A stretch of 64,000 nt of DNA from positions 62,001-126,000 of the forward strand of contig NZ_PZKC01000008.1 of NCBI RefSeq assembly GCF_003034845.1. The letters run 5' to 3'. Below the pieces are notes generated by a model. The model saw nothing but the letters and a program-made list of their open reading frames with translations, searched no databases and was not told the origin of the DNA. The translations under genes were made by a program, and so were the position numbers. Below are positions 19,156-30,464 of the stretch, in pieces; positions within the stretch are counted from its first letter, which is position 1, and each line of letters starts with the position of its first letter. Source of the DNA: Pseudothauera lacus (GTDB lineage Bacteria > Pseudomonadota > Gammaproteobacteria > Burkholderiales > Rhodocyclaceae).

Positions 19156-19824
19156 TCAGCCCTGCTGCCAGGCCTTGATCAGCGGATCGCGGTGGGCAGC
19201 GAGCTGGGTGACGCTGACCTCGATCACCGGGCCGCTGAGCGTATGGCCGGCGCAGGCTCCCTGCAGTTGCACGCCGGTACCCAGCGGCTCCACCAGGATG
19301 GGGCCCTGGTTGGCCTGCAGGCGGCTCTGGCGGTCGCGCTCGCCGATCAGTACGCTGCCATTGGTGAGATTGAGCTTGCCTTCCAGTTCGGCAGCGTTGC
19401 CCGAGGTCAGCCGGGCGGCGACCTTGCAGGGCAGCATGCGGAAATCGTTGACCAGATTGAGGGCCTGGCGGCGCAGGTAACGCTGCTGCTCCTCGCTGCC
19501 CTCGGGCAGGCGCCCGTGGGCCTTGCGGGCCAGCTGCTCGAGTTCGTCGTCGGTGAGGTGGGGGGCGGCGGCGACCAGCAGCTCGCGCGCTACCGTGGGC
19601 GCGCCGAGTACCGCGGTGCTCATGTGGTAGTGATGGCCGACGAGGGCGGCGCCGCCCTTGGCAAGCTGCTTGCCGGTGACCGTGGGCATGCCCTGGAAGA
19701 CCATCGAGCCGAGCATCTCGCTGAGCGTGCGGCAGAGTGCGGCGTGATCCTGTTCAAGCAGGCGTTCGGGCACGCAGATGTCCAGATCGAAGGTGAGCTG
19801 CAGCTTGACGTTGGCCTTGGACAT
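19156..19824 (-). CDS. Unknown 222-aa protein
   Basis: I do not recognise the family. The predicted protein is soluble, with no signal peptide or membrane segment, an N-terminal beta-rich stretch (NVKLQLTFDLDICVP), a helical middle (LTDDELEQLARKAHG) and a C-terminal part that looks beta-stranded (LEGKLNLTNGSVLIGERDR). The ATG at 19824 is chosen; an in-frame ATG at 19872 would add 16 residues. The codon pattern is the same as its neighbours, so it is a real gene. It is followed within 7 nt by the GGCT-like gene and preceded by fba with a 129-nt gap. Confidence 0.7.
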   Translation of the reverse strand: MSKANVKLQLTFDLDICVPERLLEQDHAALCRTLSEMLGSMVFQGMPTVTGKQLAKGGAALVGHHYHMSTAVLGAPTVARELLVAAAPHLTDDELEQLARKAHGRLPEGSEEQQRYLRRQALNLVNDFRMLPCKVAARLTSGNAAELEGKLNLTNGSVLIGERDRQSRLQANQGPILVEPLGTGVQLQGACAGHTLSGPVIEVSVTQLAAHRDPLIKAWQQG

Positions 19825-19953
19825 GCGGGTGCTCGCTGTGGGAGTGTGCTGTCGGTCGATTATGAAGGACATCCACGGCAGCGGGAAAGTGGCGCGACGG
19901 GCACCCGCTGCCCCGCCGCGCCTCCCCTTGCGGGGATGGTGGCGCAGGAGCGC

Positions 19954-21018
19954 TCAGCGCACGATCTGGGTGAGTTCGCCGGACTTGTAGCGCGCCGCCA
20001 TGCTGTCCAGCGACACCGCCTTGATGCGGCTGGCCTGGCCGGCGCAGCCAAAGGCTTCGAAGCGCGCCTTGCACACCAGCCTGGCGGCCTCGCGCGCTGG
20101 CTTGAGGAACTCGCGGGGGTCGAACTTGGAGGGGTTCTCGACCATGAACTTGCGCACTGCGCCGGTCATCGCCAGACGGATGTCGGTGTCGATGTTGATC
20201 TTGCGCACGCCGTACTTGATCCCCTCGACGATCTCCTCGACCGGCACGCCGTAGGTTTCCTTCATGTCGCCGCCGTACTGGCGGATGATCTCCAGCAGTT
20301 CCTGCGGCACGCTGGAGGAGCCGTGCATCACCAGATGGGTGTTGGGGATGCGCGCGTGGATGGCCTTGATACGGTCGATGGCGAGGATGTCGCCGGTGGG
20401 CTTGCGGGTGAACTTGTAGGCCCCGTGGCTGGTGCCGATGGCGATCGCCAGCGCGTCGCAGTCGGTCTGCTTGACGAAGTCGGCGGCCTGGTCCGGGTCG
20501 GTGAGCAGCGCGCTGTGATCGAGCTTGCCTTCTGCGCCGATGCCGTCCTCCTCGCCCGCCATGCCGGTTTCCAGCGAGCCCAGGCAGCCCAGTTCGCCTT
20601 CCACGGTGACGCCGATGGCGTGCGAGAGCTTGACCACCTCGCGGGTCACCGCGACGTTGTACTCATAGGAGGAGGGCGTCTTGCCGTCCTCCAGCAGCGA
20701 GCCGTCCATCATCACGCTGGAAAAGCCCGAGCGGATCGCCGCCATGCACACAGCGGGAGACTGGCCGTGGTCCTGGTGCATGACGATGGGGATGTGCGGA
20801 TAGGCTTCCACGGCGGCGTCGATGAGATGGCGCAGGAAGGCCTCGCCGGCGTATTTGCGGGCGCCGGCGGAGGCCTGCATGATGACCGGGCTGTCGGTTT
20901 CGGCGGCCGCTTCCATGATCGCCTGGACCTGCTCCAGGTTGTTCACGTTGAATGCCGGCAGGCCGTAGCCGTTCTCCGCGGCGTGGTCGAGAAGCTGGCG
21001 CATGGAAACGAGCGGCAT
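19954..21018 (-). CDS. fba: Class II fructose-bisphosphate aldolase (second copy)
   Basis: A 354-aa zinc aldolase very similar to the cbbA product, with [42 protein letters not shown] and KINIDTDIR. Its C-terminus ends in a short LTQIV tail that the cbb copy lacks. It is probably the housekeeping glycolytic/gluconeogenic aldolase. The ATG at 21018 has GGAG upstream. It is the last gene of the pgk-HDOD-pyk-fba run, 135 nt after pyk. Confidence 0.95.
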   Translation of the reverse strand: MPLVSMRQLLDHAAENGYGLPAFNVNNLEQVQAIMEAAAETDSPVIMQASAGARKYAGEAFLRHLIDAAVEAYPHIPIVMHQDHGQSPAVCMAAIRSGFSSVMMDGSLLEDGKTPSSYEYNVAVTREVVKLSHAIGVTVEGELGCLGSLETGMAGEEDGIGAEGKLDHSALLTDPDQAADFVKQTDCDALAIAIGTSHGAYKFTRKPTGDILAIDRIKAIHARIPNTHLVMHGSSSVPQELLEIIRQYGGDMKETYGVPVEEIVEGIKYGVRKINIDTDIRLAMTGAVRKFMVENPSKFDPREFLKPAREAARLVCKARFEAFGCAGQASRIKAVSLDSMAARYKSGELTQIVR

Positions 21019-21153
21019 GGTGTTCCTCCGAGGGTGGCCGGCGCAGCCGGCTCTGGCAGTAATGGCAAAGGGGCGATTCTAGCCCGTCAGTGTGGCAAGC
21101 ATGAAATACGCTTACCGATTGATACGGCGCCAGGGCGCAGCGCCGGGTGCGCT

Positions 21154-22596
21154 TCAGTCCTGCTGCGGCGAGGGGTGGTCGCCGACGCGGACGATTTTCA
21201 GCGTGTTGGTGCCGCCGGCGGCGCCTATGGGCTCGCCGATGGTGAGCACGATGAGGTCGCCGTAGCTCACCACACCCTGGTCGAGCAGCAGTTGCTCGGC
21301 CTCCCACAGCAGCACGTCGCGATCGTGGTGCTGCTGGCTCATCAGCAGCGGATAGACCTCGCGGTAGAGGGTCATCTGGTTGCGCGCCGAGACCTCCGGG
21401 GTCAGCGCGTAGATCGGCACGCCGCTGTTCAGGCGGCTCATCCACAGCGCCGTGGAGCCGGTCTGGGTCAACGAGGCAATGGCCTTCACCTTGAGGTGGT
21501 AGGCGGTCCAGATCGCCGCCATGGCGATGGACTGGTCGATGCGGGTGAACACCTGGTCGAGGACTTCGCGGTCGAGCGTGACTTCGGCGGATTTCTCCGC
21601 CTCCAGACAGACCCGGCTCATCGCTTCGACGACCTCGACGGGATAGCTGCCGGCCGCGGTTTCCGCCGACAGCATGACCGCATCGGTGCCGTCGAGCACG
21701 GCGTTGGCGACGTCGGAGACCTCGGCGCGGGTCGGTACCGGGCTGCTGATCATCGACTCCATCATCTGTGTTGCGGTGATGGTGAGCTTGTTGCACTCGC
21801 GTGCGGCGCGGATCATGCGCTTCTGCAGTGCCGGCACGGCGGCGTCGCCGACCTCCACGGCGAGGTCGCCCCGCGCCACCATGATGCCGTCGGAGGCCTC
21901 GAGGATCTCGTCGAGGTTGGCCACCGCCTCGGTGCGCTCGATCTTGGCGATCAGCAGGGCGTCGCCGCCGGCCGCGCGCATCAACTGGCGGGCCATGTAC
22001 ATGTCGGCCGCGCTCTTGGGAAAGGAGACGGCGAGAAAGTCCACACCGATCCGTGCGGCGGTGCGGATGTCCTCCATGTCCTTGGCGGTCAGCGCGGGCG
22101 CGGTGAGGCCGCCACCCTGGCGGTTGATGCCCTTGTTGTTCGACAGCTCGCCGCCGACGCGCACCACGGTGTGGATCTCGCTGCCGAGCACGCGCTCGAC
22201 GGCAAGCTTGAGGCGGCCGTCGTCGAGGAGGAGGATGTCGCCGGGGCGGACGTCCTTGGGCAGGTCGCGGTAGTCGAGGCCGACGCGTTCCTGGTCGCCC
22301 AGTTCGCAGCGTGCGTCGAGAATGAAGGCGGCGTCACGGCGCAGGGTGATGCGCCCTTCGGCGAACTTGCCGATGCGGATCTTGGGACCCTGCAGGTCGG
22401 CGAGGATGCCCACCGGACGGCGCGCGCGTGCCGCCGCCTCGCGGATCGTCGCGGCACGGGCGACGTGATCTTCGGCTTTGCCGTGGGAGAAGTTCATGCG
22501 CACCACGTCGATGCCGGCATGGACCATGCGTTCGAGGACCTGAGGGTCGGACGAGGCCGGTCCGAGGGTGGCGACGATCTTGGTGTGACGCGGCAT
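21154..22596 (-). CDS. pyk: Pyruvate kinase
   Basis: A 480-aa pyruvate kinase that makes pyruvate and ATP from PEP. It has KIVATLGPAS at the N-terminus, NFSHG, DLQGPKIRIG, the active-site block LIAKIERTEAV, MVARGDLAVEVG and ATQMMESMI with PTRAEVSDVANAV. The C-terminal allosteric domain is present. The ATG at 22596 has GGAG 6 nt upstream. It is 70 nt after the HDOD gene, in a leftward cluster with pgk and fba, consistent with a shared glycolytic operon. Confidence 0.96.
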   Translation of the reverse strand: MPRHTKIVATLGPASSDPQVLERMVHAGIDVVRMNFSHGKAEDHVARAATIREAAARARRPVGILADLQGPKIRIGKFAEGRITLRRDAAFILDARCELGDQERVGLDYRDLPKDVRPGDILLLDDGRLKLAVERVLGSEIHTVVRVGGELSNNKGINRQGGGLTAPALTAKDMEDIRTAARIGVDFLAVSFPKSAADMYMARQLMRAAGGDALLIAKIERTEAVANLDEILEASDGIMVARGDLAVEVGDAAVPALQKRMIRAARECNKLTITATQMMESMISSPVPTRAEVSDVANAVLDGTDAVMLSAETAAGSYPVEVVEAMSRVCLEAEKSAEVTLDREVLDQVFTRIDQSIAMAAIWTAYHLKVKAIASLTQTGSTALWMSRLNSGVPIYALTPEVSARNQMTLYREVYPLLMSQQHHDRDVLLWEAEQLLLDQGVVSYGDLIVLTIGEPIGAAGGTNTLKIVRVGDHPSPQQD

Positions 22597-22666
22597 GGTG
22601 TCTCCTGGGCGGTGTGCGGGCGGCGTGGCCGGCGCGGTCGCCCATTCTACCGCGGCAGCGCGGGCG

Positions 22667-23521
22667 CTACAGCTCCAGGGGCAGGAAGCGCTCGCCGAGG
22701 TCGGCGAGGTAGCCGTCGAGGTCGTCGGGATGCAGGCCGAGTTCGCCGAGTACCTCGTCACCGGTGCGCTCCCAGTTGTAATCGTGGATGTGCAGGGCAT
22801 GCAGGCGGGCATGGCTGGCGAGGTGGAGGATGGCCACCAGGCTGCGCACCGCGCCCAGTTCGCCACGGGGAACGTCCTCGTGGTGGAGGATGGCCTGGGC
22901 GATGAAGTCCGGCAGCCCCCAGTGGCGGGCGACCAGGTAGCCGATGGAGCTGTGATCGACGTTGAAGCGCAGGTCCTCGTCGCGCAGGCTGGGCATGTCG
23001 AGACGGTCGTCGAGCAGCAGGGCTTCGCAGTAGTCCGGAAAGCGCTGCATCAGCACGGGTACCCCGCACTCGAAGAACACCCCGGCCATGTAGGCCTGGT
23101 CGGGGAAGATGTTGCATACCGAGACGCGCTCTTCGGCGATCAGCGCGGCGAGCTGGGCGAGTTCGCGGCTGCGTGTCCAGAACAGCTCGTAGGCACGCCG
23201 CCGGCCGGCGTCGATGGCGGTGCTGAGGGCGACCGCGCGGGCAATGTTGAGGGTCTGGCGGAAGCCGATGCGGACGATGGCCTGATCGAGGCTGTCGGGG
23301 GCGCGGCTGCCGCCGAAGGCCGGGCTGCGCACGGCCTTGAAGATCATCGCCGAGAGGCCGGCGTCCTGGCCGATCACTGCGGCGGTGCGGCGGGCATCGT
23401 AGTCGTCGGAGCCGAGCAGCTCGACGAGGTCGATCAGCACCTGCGGCTGCGGCGGGATGCGGATACCGCTGGCTGCGGAACTGCTGGTGTCGGCAGGCAG
23501 GGGGGCGGGGCTGACGTTCAT
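22667..23521 (-). CDS. HDOD-domain signalling protein
   Basis: A 284-aa protein with an HDOD domain covering nearly all of it after a Pro/Ser-rich N-terminus of about 20 residues. The family resembles HD phosphohydrolases but usually lacks a full metal site. Here ILHHEDV keeps an HHE-type element and GVFFECGVPVL fits the HDOD core. Such proteins act in signalling and stress responses, often near c-di-GMP enzymes. The ATG at 23521 has a GAGAG upstream; ATG 23539 is an alternative. It sits between pgk and pyk on the same strand, an unexpected place. Confidence 0.8.
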   Translation of the reverse strand: MNVSPAPLPADTSSSAASGIRIPPQPQVLIDLVELLGSDDYDARRTAAVIGQDAGLSAMIFKAVRSPAFGGSRAPDSLDQAIVRIGFRQTLNIARAVALSTAIDAGRRRAYELFWTRSRELAQLAALIAEERVSVCNIFPDQAYMAGVFFECGVPVLMQRFPDYCEALLLDDRLDMPSLRDEDLRFNVDHSSIGYLVARHWGLPDFIAQAILHHEDVPRGELGAVRSLVAILHLASHARLHALHIHDYNWERTGDEVLGELGLHPDDLDGYLADLGERFLPLEL

Positions 23522-23607
23522 GGCGGCGCTCTCGGGCATGGTGCGATGCACTATGCTGGGCCGTCCGTGCCCGTGGCACAAGTCGGAGATTCACCTACGG
23601 CGGGGCG

Positions 23608-23635
23608 GGTGTGCCGGCGTGGGAGCCGGCACACC
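23608..23635. other. Perfect 11-bp hairpin between pgk and the HDOD gene
   Basis: GGTGTGCCGGC (23608-23618) and GCCGGCACACC (23625-23635) form an 11-bp stem with a 6-nt loop, 8 nt after the pgk stop on the minus strand. No T run follows, so it is either a weak or Rho-assisted terminator or a structure that protects the 3' end of the pgk mRNA. Confidence 0.55.
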
Positions 23636-23642
23636 GTCGTCC

Positions 23643-24827
23643 TCAGCCGCCGAAACGTGCCTCCAGCGCGGCGATGGCCGGCAGGGTCTTGCCTTCGAGG
23701 AACTCGAGGAAAGCGCCGCCGCCGGTGGAGATGTAGCCGACGTCGTTGGCGATGTGGAACTTGGCGATGGCCGCCAGGGTGTCACCGCCGCCGGCGATGG
23801 AGAAGGCCTCCGAGTGGGCGATGGCCGAGGCCATCATCTTGGTGCCACCGGCGAACTGCGCATGCTCGAACACGCCCACCGGCCCGTTCCAGACGATGGT
23901 GCCGGCGTGGGCGATGATGTCGGCAAGGCGGGCGGAGGACTTCGGGCCGAAGTCGAGGATGCGGTCGTGGGGGCCGACTTCGTCTACCGAAATGCGGTTG
24001 GCGCGTGCCAGCGCCGAGACCTCGTCGGCCACCACCACGTCCACCGGCAGCGGCACTTCGGCGCCACGCGCCTTCATGATGTCCATCACCTGCTGGGCCT
24101 CGCGCACCATCTCGGGTTCGGCGAGCGATTCGCCGATGCGCTTGCCGGCGGCGAGCAGGAAGGTGTTGGCGATGCCGCCGCCGACGATGAGCTGGTCGAC
24201 CTTGTCGGCCAGGGTCTTGAGGATGGTGAGCTTGGTCGATACCTTGGCGCCGCCGACGATGGCCACCAGCGGGCGCTTCGGTTCGTGCAGGGCCTTGGAG
24301 AGGGCGTCGATCTCGGCGCCCATCAGCATGCCGGCGCAGGCCACCGGGGCGAAGCGGGCGATGCCGTGGGTGGTGGCCTCGGCGCGGTGGGCGGTGCCGA
24401 AGGCGTCATTGACATAGATGTCGCACAGGGCTGCCATCTTGCGCGCCAGCTCCTCGTTGTCCTTTTTCTCGCCCTTGTTGCAGCGGCAGTTCTCCAGCAG
24501 GACGATCTGGCCGGGCTCGACGGTGAAGCCGCCGTCCACCCAGCCGGAGACCAGCTTCACCGGCTTGTGCAGCAGCTGCCCGAGGCGCACGGCCACCGGC
24601 GCGAGGGTATCGTCGGGGCCCACGGTGCCCTCGGTGGGGCGACCGAGGTGGGAGGTCACCATGACCGCGGCGCCGTTGTCCAGGCAGTACTGGATGGACG
24701 GGATGGACGCGCGGATGCGGGTGTCCTCGGTGATGTTGCCGGCGTCGTCCTGGGGAACGTTGAGGTCGGCGCGGATGAACACCTTCTTGCCGCGTACGTC
24801 GAGGTCGGCGAGCTTCTTGACTTGCAT
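23643..24827 (-). CDS. pgk: Phosphoglycerate kinase (second copy)
   Basis: A 394-aa phosphoglycerate kinase of standard length with [32 protein letters not shown] and the C-terminal [12 protein letters not shown] and [13 protein letters not shown]. It interconverts 3-phosphoglycerate and 1,3-bisphosphoglycerate. The ATG at 24827 has GGAG 7 nt upstream. It lies 65 nt after epd; the epd-pgk-fba order is also seen in Escherichia coli. It is probably the housekeeping copy, compared with cbbK at 9222-10484. Confidence 0.95.
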   Translation of the reverse strand: MQVKKLADLDVRGKKVFIRADLNVPQDDAGNITEDTRIRASIPSIQYCLDNGAAVMVTSHLGRPTEGTVGPDDTLAPVAVRLGQLLHKPVKLVSGWVDGGFTVEPGQIVLLENCRCNKGEKKDNEELARKMAALCDIYVNDAFGTAHRAEATTHGIARFAPVACAGMLMGAEIDALSKALHEPKRPLVAIVGGAKVSTKLTILKTLADKVDQLIVGGGIANTFLLAAGKRIGESLAEPEMVREAQQVMDIMKARGAEVPLPVDVVVADEVSALARANRISVDEVGPHDRILDFGPKSSARLADIIAHAGTIVWNGPVGVFEHAQFAGGTKMMASAIAHSEAFSIAGGGDTLAAIAKFHIANDVGYISTGGGAFLEFLEGKTLPAIAALEARFGG

Positions 24828-24892
24828 TGACGGTCTCCTTGGCTTGCTTTCGGTGGTTCAGCGCGGATGGCGTGACGGGCACGCCTGCCGCA

Positions 24893-25942
24893 CTAGGGGA
24901 TACGGGTGCCGGCTCCGGCGCGGCGGCGCGCCTGCCAGTGGTGCAGGGTGTCGACCATGCGGCTGGCAAAGCCCCATTCGTTGTCGAACCACAGCAGCAC
25001 GCTGAACAGGCGGTTGCCGCTGGCGCGCGTCTGGCTGGCATCGACGATGGCCGAATGGGGGTCGTGGTTGAAATCGATCGAAGCGTGCGGATCCTCCGAC
25101 CACGCCAGCAGGCCGGGGAAGCGCGTTGTGGCGGCCTCGCGCAGCACGCCGTTGATGCTGTCCACGCTGACCTCGCGGCGCACGGTGAGGGCGATGTCGA
25201 GCGCCGAGACATTGTGCGTGGGTACGCGGATGGCCTTTGCGCTGATGCGCCCGGCCAGTTGCGGCAGCAGGCGCTCGATGCCGCGCGCCAGACCGGTGGA
25301 CACCGGGATGATGGACTGCATCGCCGAGCGCGTGCGGCGCAGGTCGGTGTGATGGTAGCCGTCGATCAGCGGCTGGTCGTTCATCGCCGAATGCAGGGTG
25401 GTGAGCAGGGCGTGGTCGAGGCCGAAGGCCTCGTCGAGTACGGCCAGCACCGGCACTGCGGCATTGGTGGTGCAGGAGGCATTGGAGACGATGCGCTCGC
25501 TGCCGCTGAGAGCATCGTGATTGATGCCGTACACCACGGTGGCATCGACGTCCTCGGCGCTGTGCCCGGGATGGGAGAGCAGTACGCGCGGGGCACCGGC
25601 CTTGAGGAAACGTTCGAGTTCGATGCGGCGCCCGTAGCGCCCGGAGCATTCCACCACCACGTCAAGGTTCATCGCCGCCCAGTCCACTGCCTCCGGGTTC
25701 TCGGCATGGGTGACGGTGAGCGCTTCGCCGTCGATCAGCAGGCCGTCGGCGGTGGTCGCGACCTGGCCCGGAAAGCGCCCATGGGTGGAGTCGAAGCGGG
25801 TCAGGTAGGCGATGCTGGCGAGATCGGCCGGTTCGTTGATCGCCACCACGCGGTAGCGCTCGCGGAACGGCGACTCATGCAGTGCGCGCAGGAAGCAGCG
25901 TCCGATGCGGCCGTAGCCATTGATCGCGAGGCGCAGGGACAT
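24893..25942 (-). CDS. epd: Erythrose-4-phosphate dehydrogenase-like GAPDH homologue
   Basis: A 349-aa GAPDH-fold protein. The cofactor motif INGYGRIGR and catalytic SNASCTTNA are present, and LHSAMNDQPLIDGYHHTDL with SAMQSIIPVSTGLARGI is the wording of E. coli Epd rather than of GapA ([15 protein letters not shown]). Epd oxidises erythrose-4-phosphate to erythronate-4-phosphate for pyridoxal phosphate synthesis. The linkage to pgk supports this. It could also be a GAPDH with altered specificity. The ATG at 25942 has no strong ribosome site. It is separated from gap by a terminator. Confidence 0.82.
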   Translation of the reverse strand: MSLRLAINGYGRIGRCFLRALHESPFRERYRVVAINEPADLASIAYLTRFDSTHGRFPGQVATTADGLLIDGEALTVTHAENPEAVDWAAMNLDVVVECSGRYGRRIELERFLKAGAPRVLLSHPGHSAEDVDATVVYGINHDALSGSERIVSNASCTTNAAVPVLAVLDEAFGLDHALLTTLHSAMNDQPLIDGYHHTDLRRTRSAMQSIIPVSTGLARGIERLLPQLAGRISAKAIRVPTHNVSALDIALTVRREVSVDSINGVLREAATTRFPGLLAWSEDPHASIDFNHDPHSAIVDASQTRASGNRLFSVLLWFDNEWGFASRMVDTLHHWQARRRAGAGTRIP

Positions 25943-25970
25943 GAGGGGTGGGTCGTCGGCAGGGCAGTAT

Positions 25971-26000
25971 GGAAAAAGGGCCGCCCGTGGGCGGCCCTTG
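25971..26000 (-). terminator. Intrinsic terminator after gap
   Basis: A 10-bp stem AAGGGCCGCC (25976-25985) and GGCGGCCCTT (25990-25999) with a 4-nt loop. On the minus strand it is followed by a short T run, 14 nt after the gap stop. It should end or attenuate the tkt-gap transcript before epd. Confidence 0.8.
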
Positions 26001-26012
26001 TACGGGTGGAGC

Positions 26013-27029
26013 TCAGCAGGCCTGGGCGAGCACGCGGGCGGCGTCGAGCATGCGGCAGGAATAGCCCCACTCGTTGTCGTACCAGGCCAGCACCTTCACC
26101 AGGTTGCCGTCGATGACGCGGGTCTGGGTGGCGTCGAACACCGAAGAGTGCGGGTCGTGGTTGAAGTCGCTGGATACCAGCGGCGCTTCATTGACACCCA
26201 GCACGCCCTTCATCGGGCCGTTGGCGGCGGCGTGCATGAGGGCGTTGATCTCTTCCTTGGAAGTGGCGCGGCGGGCGGTGAAGGTAAGGTCCACCAGGGA
26301 GACGTTGATGGTCGGTACGCGCAGCGCGAAGCCGTCAACCTTGCCCTTCAGAGTCGGCAGCACCAGACCCACCGCCTTGGCGGCGCCGGTCTTGGTGGGG
26401 ATGATGTTCTGCGCGCCGGCGCGTGCGCGGCGCAGGTCCTTGTGGCGCACGTCCACCAGGACCTGGTCGTTGGTGTAGGCGTGGATGGTGGTCATCAGAC
26501 CCTTCTCGATGCCGATGGCGTCCTCCAGCACCTTGGCCACCGGAGCCAGGCAGTTGGTGGTGCACGAGGCGTTGGAGACTACGGTCATCTGCGGGGTGAT
26601 GATGTCGTGGTTGACGCCATACACGATGGTGGCATCGACGTCGTCGCCGCCCGGAGCGGAGATCAGCACCTTGGGTGCGCCCTGCTTGAGGTGCACTTCG
26701 GCCTTCGCCTTGGTGGTGTAGGCGCCGGTGCACTCGAGCAGCACGTCCACGCCGTGCGCCCCCCAGTTGGTCTCCAGCGGGTTCTTGGTGGAGTAGAAGG
26801 GGATGCGGTCGCCGCCGACGATGAGGGTATTGTCGCCCTCGGTGGCCACTTCGGTGGCGAAGCGGCCGTGGGTGGTGTCGTACTTGGTGAGGTGGGCGTT
26901 GGTCGCCAGGTCGCCGGAGGCGTTTACGGCGACGATCTCGAACTGGTCACGCAGGCCGAGTTCGTAGATGGCGCGCAGGGTGCAGCGGCCGATACGACCG
27001 TAACCGTTGATGGCAAGCTTGATGGGCAT
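26013..27029 (-). CDS. gap: Glyceraldehyde-3-phosphate dehydrogenase, type I (housekeeping copy)
   Basis: A 338-aa GAPDH with [13 protein letters not shown], catalytic [39 protein letters not shown] and [12 protein letters not shown]. It catalyses the reversible oxidation of glyceraldehyde-3-phosphate. The ATG at 27029 has GAGGAG upstream. It lies 77 nt after tkt, and a strong terminator follows. It is closer to typical proteobacterial Gap than the epd-like neighbour is. Confidence 0.96.
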   Translation of the reverse strand: MPIKLAINGYGRIGRCTLRAIYELGLRDQFEIVAVNASGDLATNAHLTKYDTTHGRFATEVATEGDNTLIVGGDRIPFYSTKNPLETNWGAHGVDVLLECTGAYTTKAKAEVHLKQGAPKVLISAPGGDDVDATIVYGVNHDIITPQMTVVSNASCTTNCLAPVAKVLEDAIGIEKGLMTTIHAYTNDQVLVDVRHKDLRRARAGAQNIIPTKTGAAKAVGLVLPTLKGKVDGFALRVPTINVSLVDLTFTARRATSKEEINALMHAAANGPMKGVLGVNEAPLVSSDFNHDPHSSVFDATQTRVIDGNLVKVLAWYDNEWGYSCRMLDAARVLAQAC

Positions 27030-27106
27030 GCAGATCTCCTCGATGCAAAGAACGGCGCTGCAGGGCTGCGGCTGCCACCAGCCGCGGCACTGCAGCGGGT
27101 TGGGGT

Positions 27107-29143
<2,037 letters not shown>

Positions 29144-29225
29144 GGGATCCTCGGTGCCGTTCGGGGGCGGGGAAAACCGCAATTATCGCCGAAAACCCCC
29201 TTCGCTTGGTAGGGTGTGCGTGCGC

Positions 29226-30101
29226 CTACACCGACTGCCGGCGGCGTTCGATGAGCTTCCAGATCAGTGGCGTGAGGATCAGCTGCATCGCCAGGTCGAG
29301 CCGCCCGCCAGGGATCACGATGGTGTTGGCGCGGCTCATGAAGGCGTCGTGAATCATGTTGAGCAGATAGGGGAAGTCGACGCCGCGCGGGTCCTTGAAG
29401 CGAATCACCACCATCGATTCGTCGAGCGAGGGAACGTCGCGGGCGATGAAGGGGTTGGAGGTGTCGACGACCGGTACGCGCTGGAAGTTGATGTGGGTGC
29501 GGGTGAACTGCGGCACGATGTAATGCACGTAGTCATGCATGCGGCGCAGGATGGTGTCCTGCACCGCTTCCTTGGAGTAGCCGCGCAGTTTGGTGTCGCG
29601 GTGCAGCTTCTGGATCCACTCCAGGTTGATGGTCGGTACCACGCCGATCAGCAGGTCGACGTAGCGCGCGACGTCCACCGTTCCGGTCTGCACGGCGCCG
29701 TGCAGGCCCTCGTAGAACAGGCAATCGGTGCCGACCGGGAGGTCTTCCCACTCGGTGAAGGTGCCCATCGGCAGGTTGCGCCGTACCGACTGTTCCTCGT
29801 TGTGGATGTAGTAGCGCCGCCGTCCGGTAGCCGATTCACCATAGGCGCGGAAGAGCTGTTCGAGGTCTTCGAAGAGGTTGGCCTCGGGGCCAAAGTGGCT
29901 GATGCCGCGCTCGCCGCGCGCTTCGGCTTCCTCGATGAGGCGCTTCATCTCGTCGCGGGTGTGACGGTGGAAGCTGTCGCCTTCGACGATTGCGGCGTTG
30001 ACGTTCTCACGGTGGAAGATCGCCTCGAAGGTGTGCTTGACCGTGGTGGTGCCGGCGCCCGACGAGCCGGTCACCGCGATGATGGGGTGCTTCAGCGACA
30101 T
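29226..30101 (-). CDS. prk: Phosphoribulokinase 2
   Basis: A 291-aa phosphoribulokinase with the P-loop [45 protein letters not shown] and [12 protein letters not shown]. All motifs of the cbbP product are kept, and the two proteins share the same length and domain order, but many positions differ, so this is a diverged paralogue rather than a fresh duplication. The ATG at 30101 lies 14 nt after the stop of a 93-aa unknown gene. It is followed by tkt. Being specific to the Calvin cycle, a second copy suggests isoenzymes for different conditions. Confidence 0.95.
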   Translation of the reverse strand: MSLKHPIIAVTGSSGAGTTTVKHTFEAIFHRENVNAAIVEGDSFHRHTRDEMKRLIEEAEARGERGISHFGPEANLFEDLEQLFRAYGESATGRRRYYIHNEEQSVRRNLPMGTFTEWEDLPVGTDCLFYEGLHGAVQTGTVDVARYVDLLIGVVPTINLEWIQKLHRDTKLRGYSKEAVQDTILRRMHDYVHYIVPQFTRTHINFQRVPVVDTSNPFIARDVPSLDESMVVIRFKDPRGVDFPYLLNMIHDAFMSRANTIVIPGGRLDLAMQLILTPLIWKLIERRRQSV

Positions 30102-30115
30102 GGCGCGCGGCGCGC

Positions 30116-30397
30116 TCAGTTGCGGCCGGAGGCCGCGCGCTCGGCTTCGAGCTCGGTATACACACGCTTGGAGGCCTGCACCAGCACATGGACCTCCTCG
30201 AACGACAGGGTGGGGTAGTTCTCGCGCACCACGCGGTAGGCAAGGTGGTCCAGGGTGGCGTTGCCCCAGCGGTTTTCCTTGGCGAAGAACGGCGTGATCA
30301 GCTCGTAGGCCTCGTCGAAGATCTCGCGGACGTAGTGGTACTTGCGGCGATCCTGCTGGCTGCTGTCCCAGGACTGGGCGGAAGCGGACTGTTCCAT
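30116..30397 (-). CDS. Unknown 93-aa protein upstream of prk
   Basis: A small, soluble, probably helical protein with a Ser/Gln-rich start and an acidic, aromatic-rich core (REIFDEAYELITPFFAKEN). I do not recognise a family. No signal peptide or membrane segment is seen. The ATG at 30397 is the first in a codon-biased stretch. It is 14 nt upstream of the second prk and on the same strand, so the two are almost certainly co-transcribed. A role with PRK is possible but only inferred from position. Confidence 0.65.
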   Translation of the reverse strand: MEQSASAQSWDSSQQDRRKYHYVREIFDEAYELITPFFAKENRWGNATLDHLAYRVVRENYPTLSFEEVHVLVQASKRVYTELEAERAASGRN

Positions 30398-30464
30398 GGT
30401 ATCCGGTCTTTGTGTGTGCGCGCTAATGATAAGCCCTGGCGGGCGGCGTGGGTAACTGCCGCGC

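Noticed and set aside
21031-21055. Possible terminator between pyk and fba (GCCGGCGCAGCCGGC)
   Set aside because: The stem is only 5 bp and there is no T run on either strand.
19132-22905. A very long open frame (about 1257 codons) on the plus strand
   Set aside because: It is antisense to the GGCT, unknown, fba, pyk and HDOD genes. High G+C removes stop codons in the mirror frames; the minus-strand genes have clear family motifs and the antisense frame has none.
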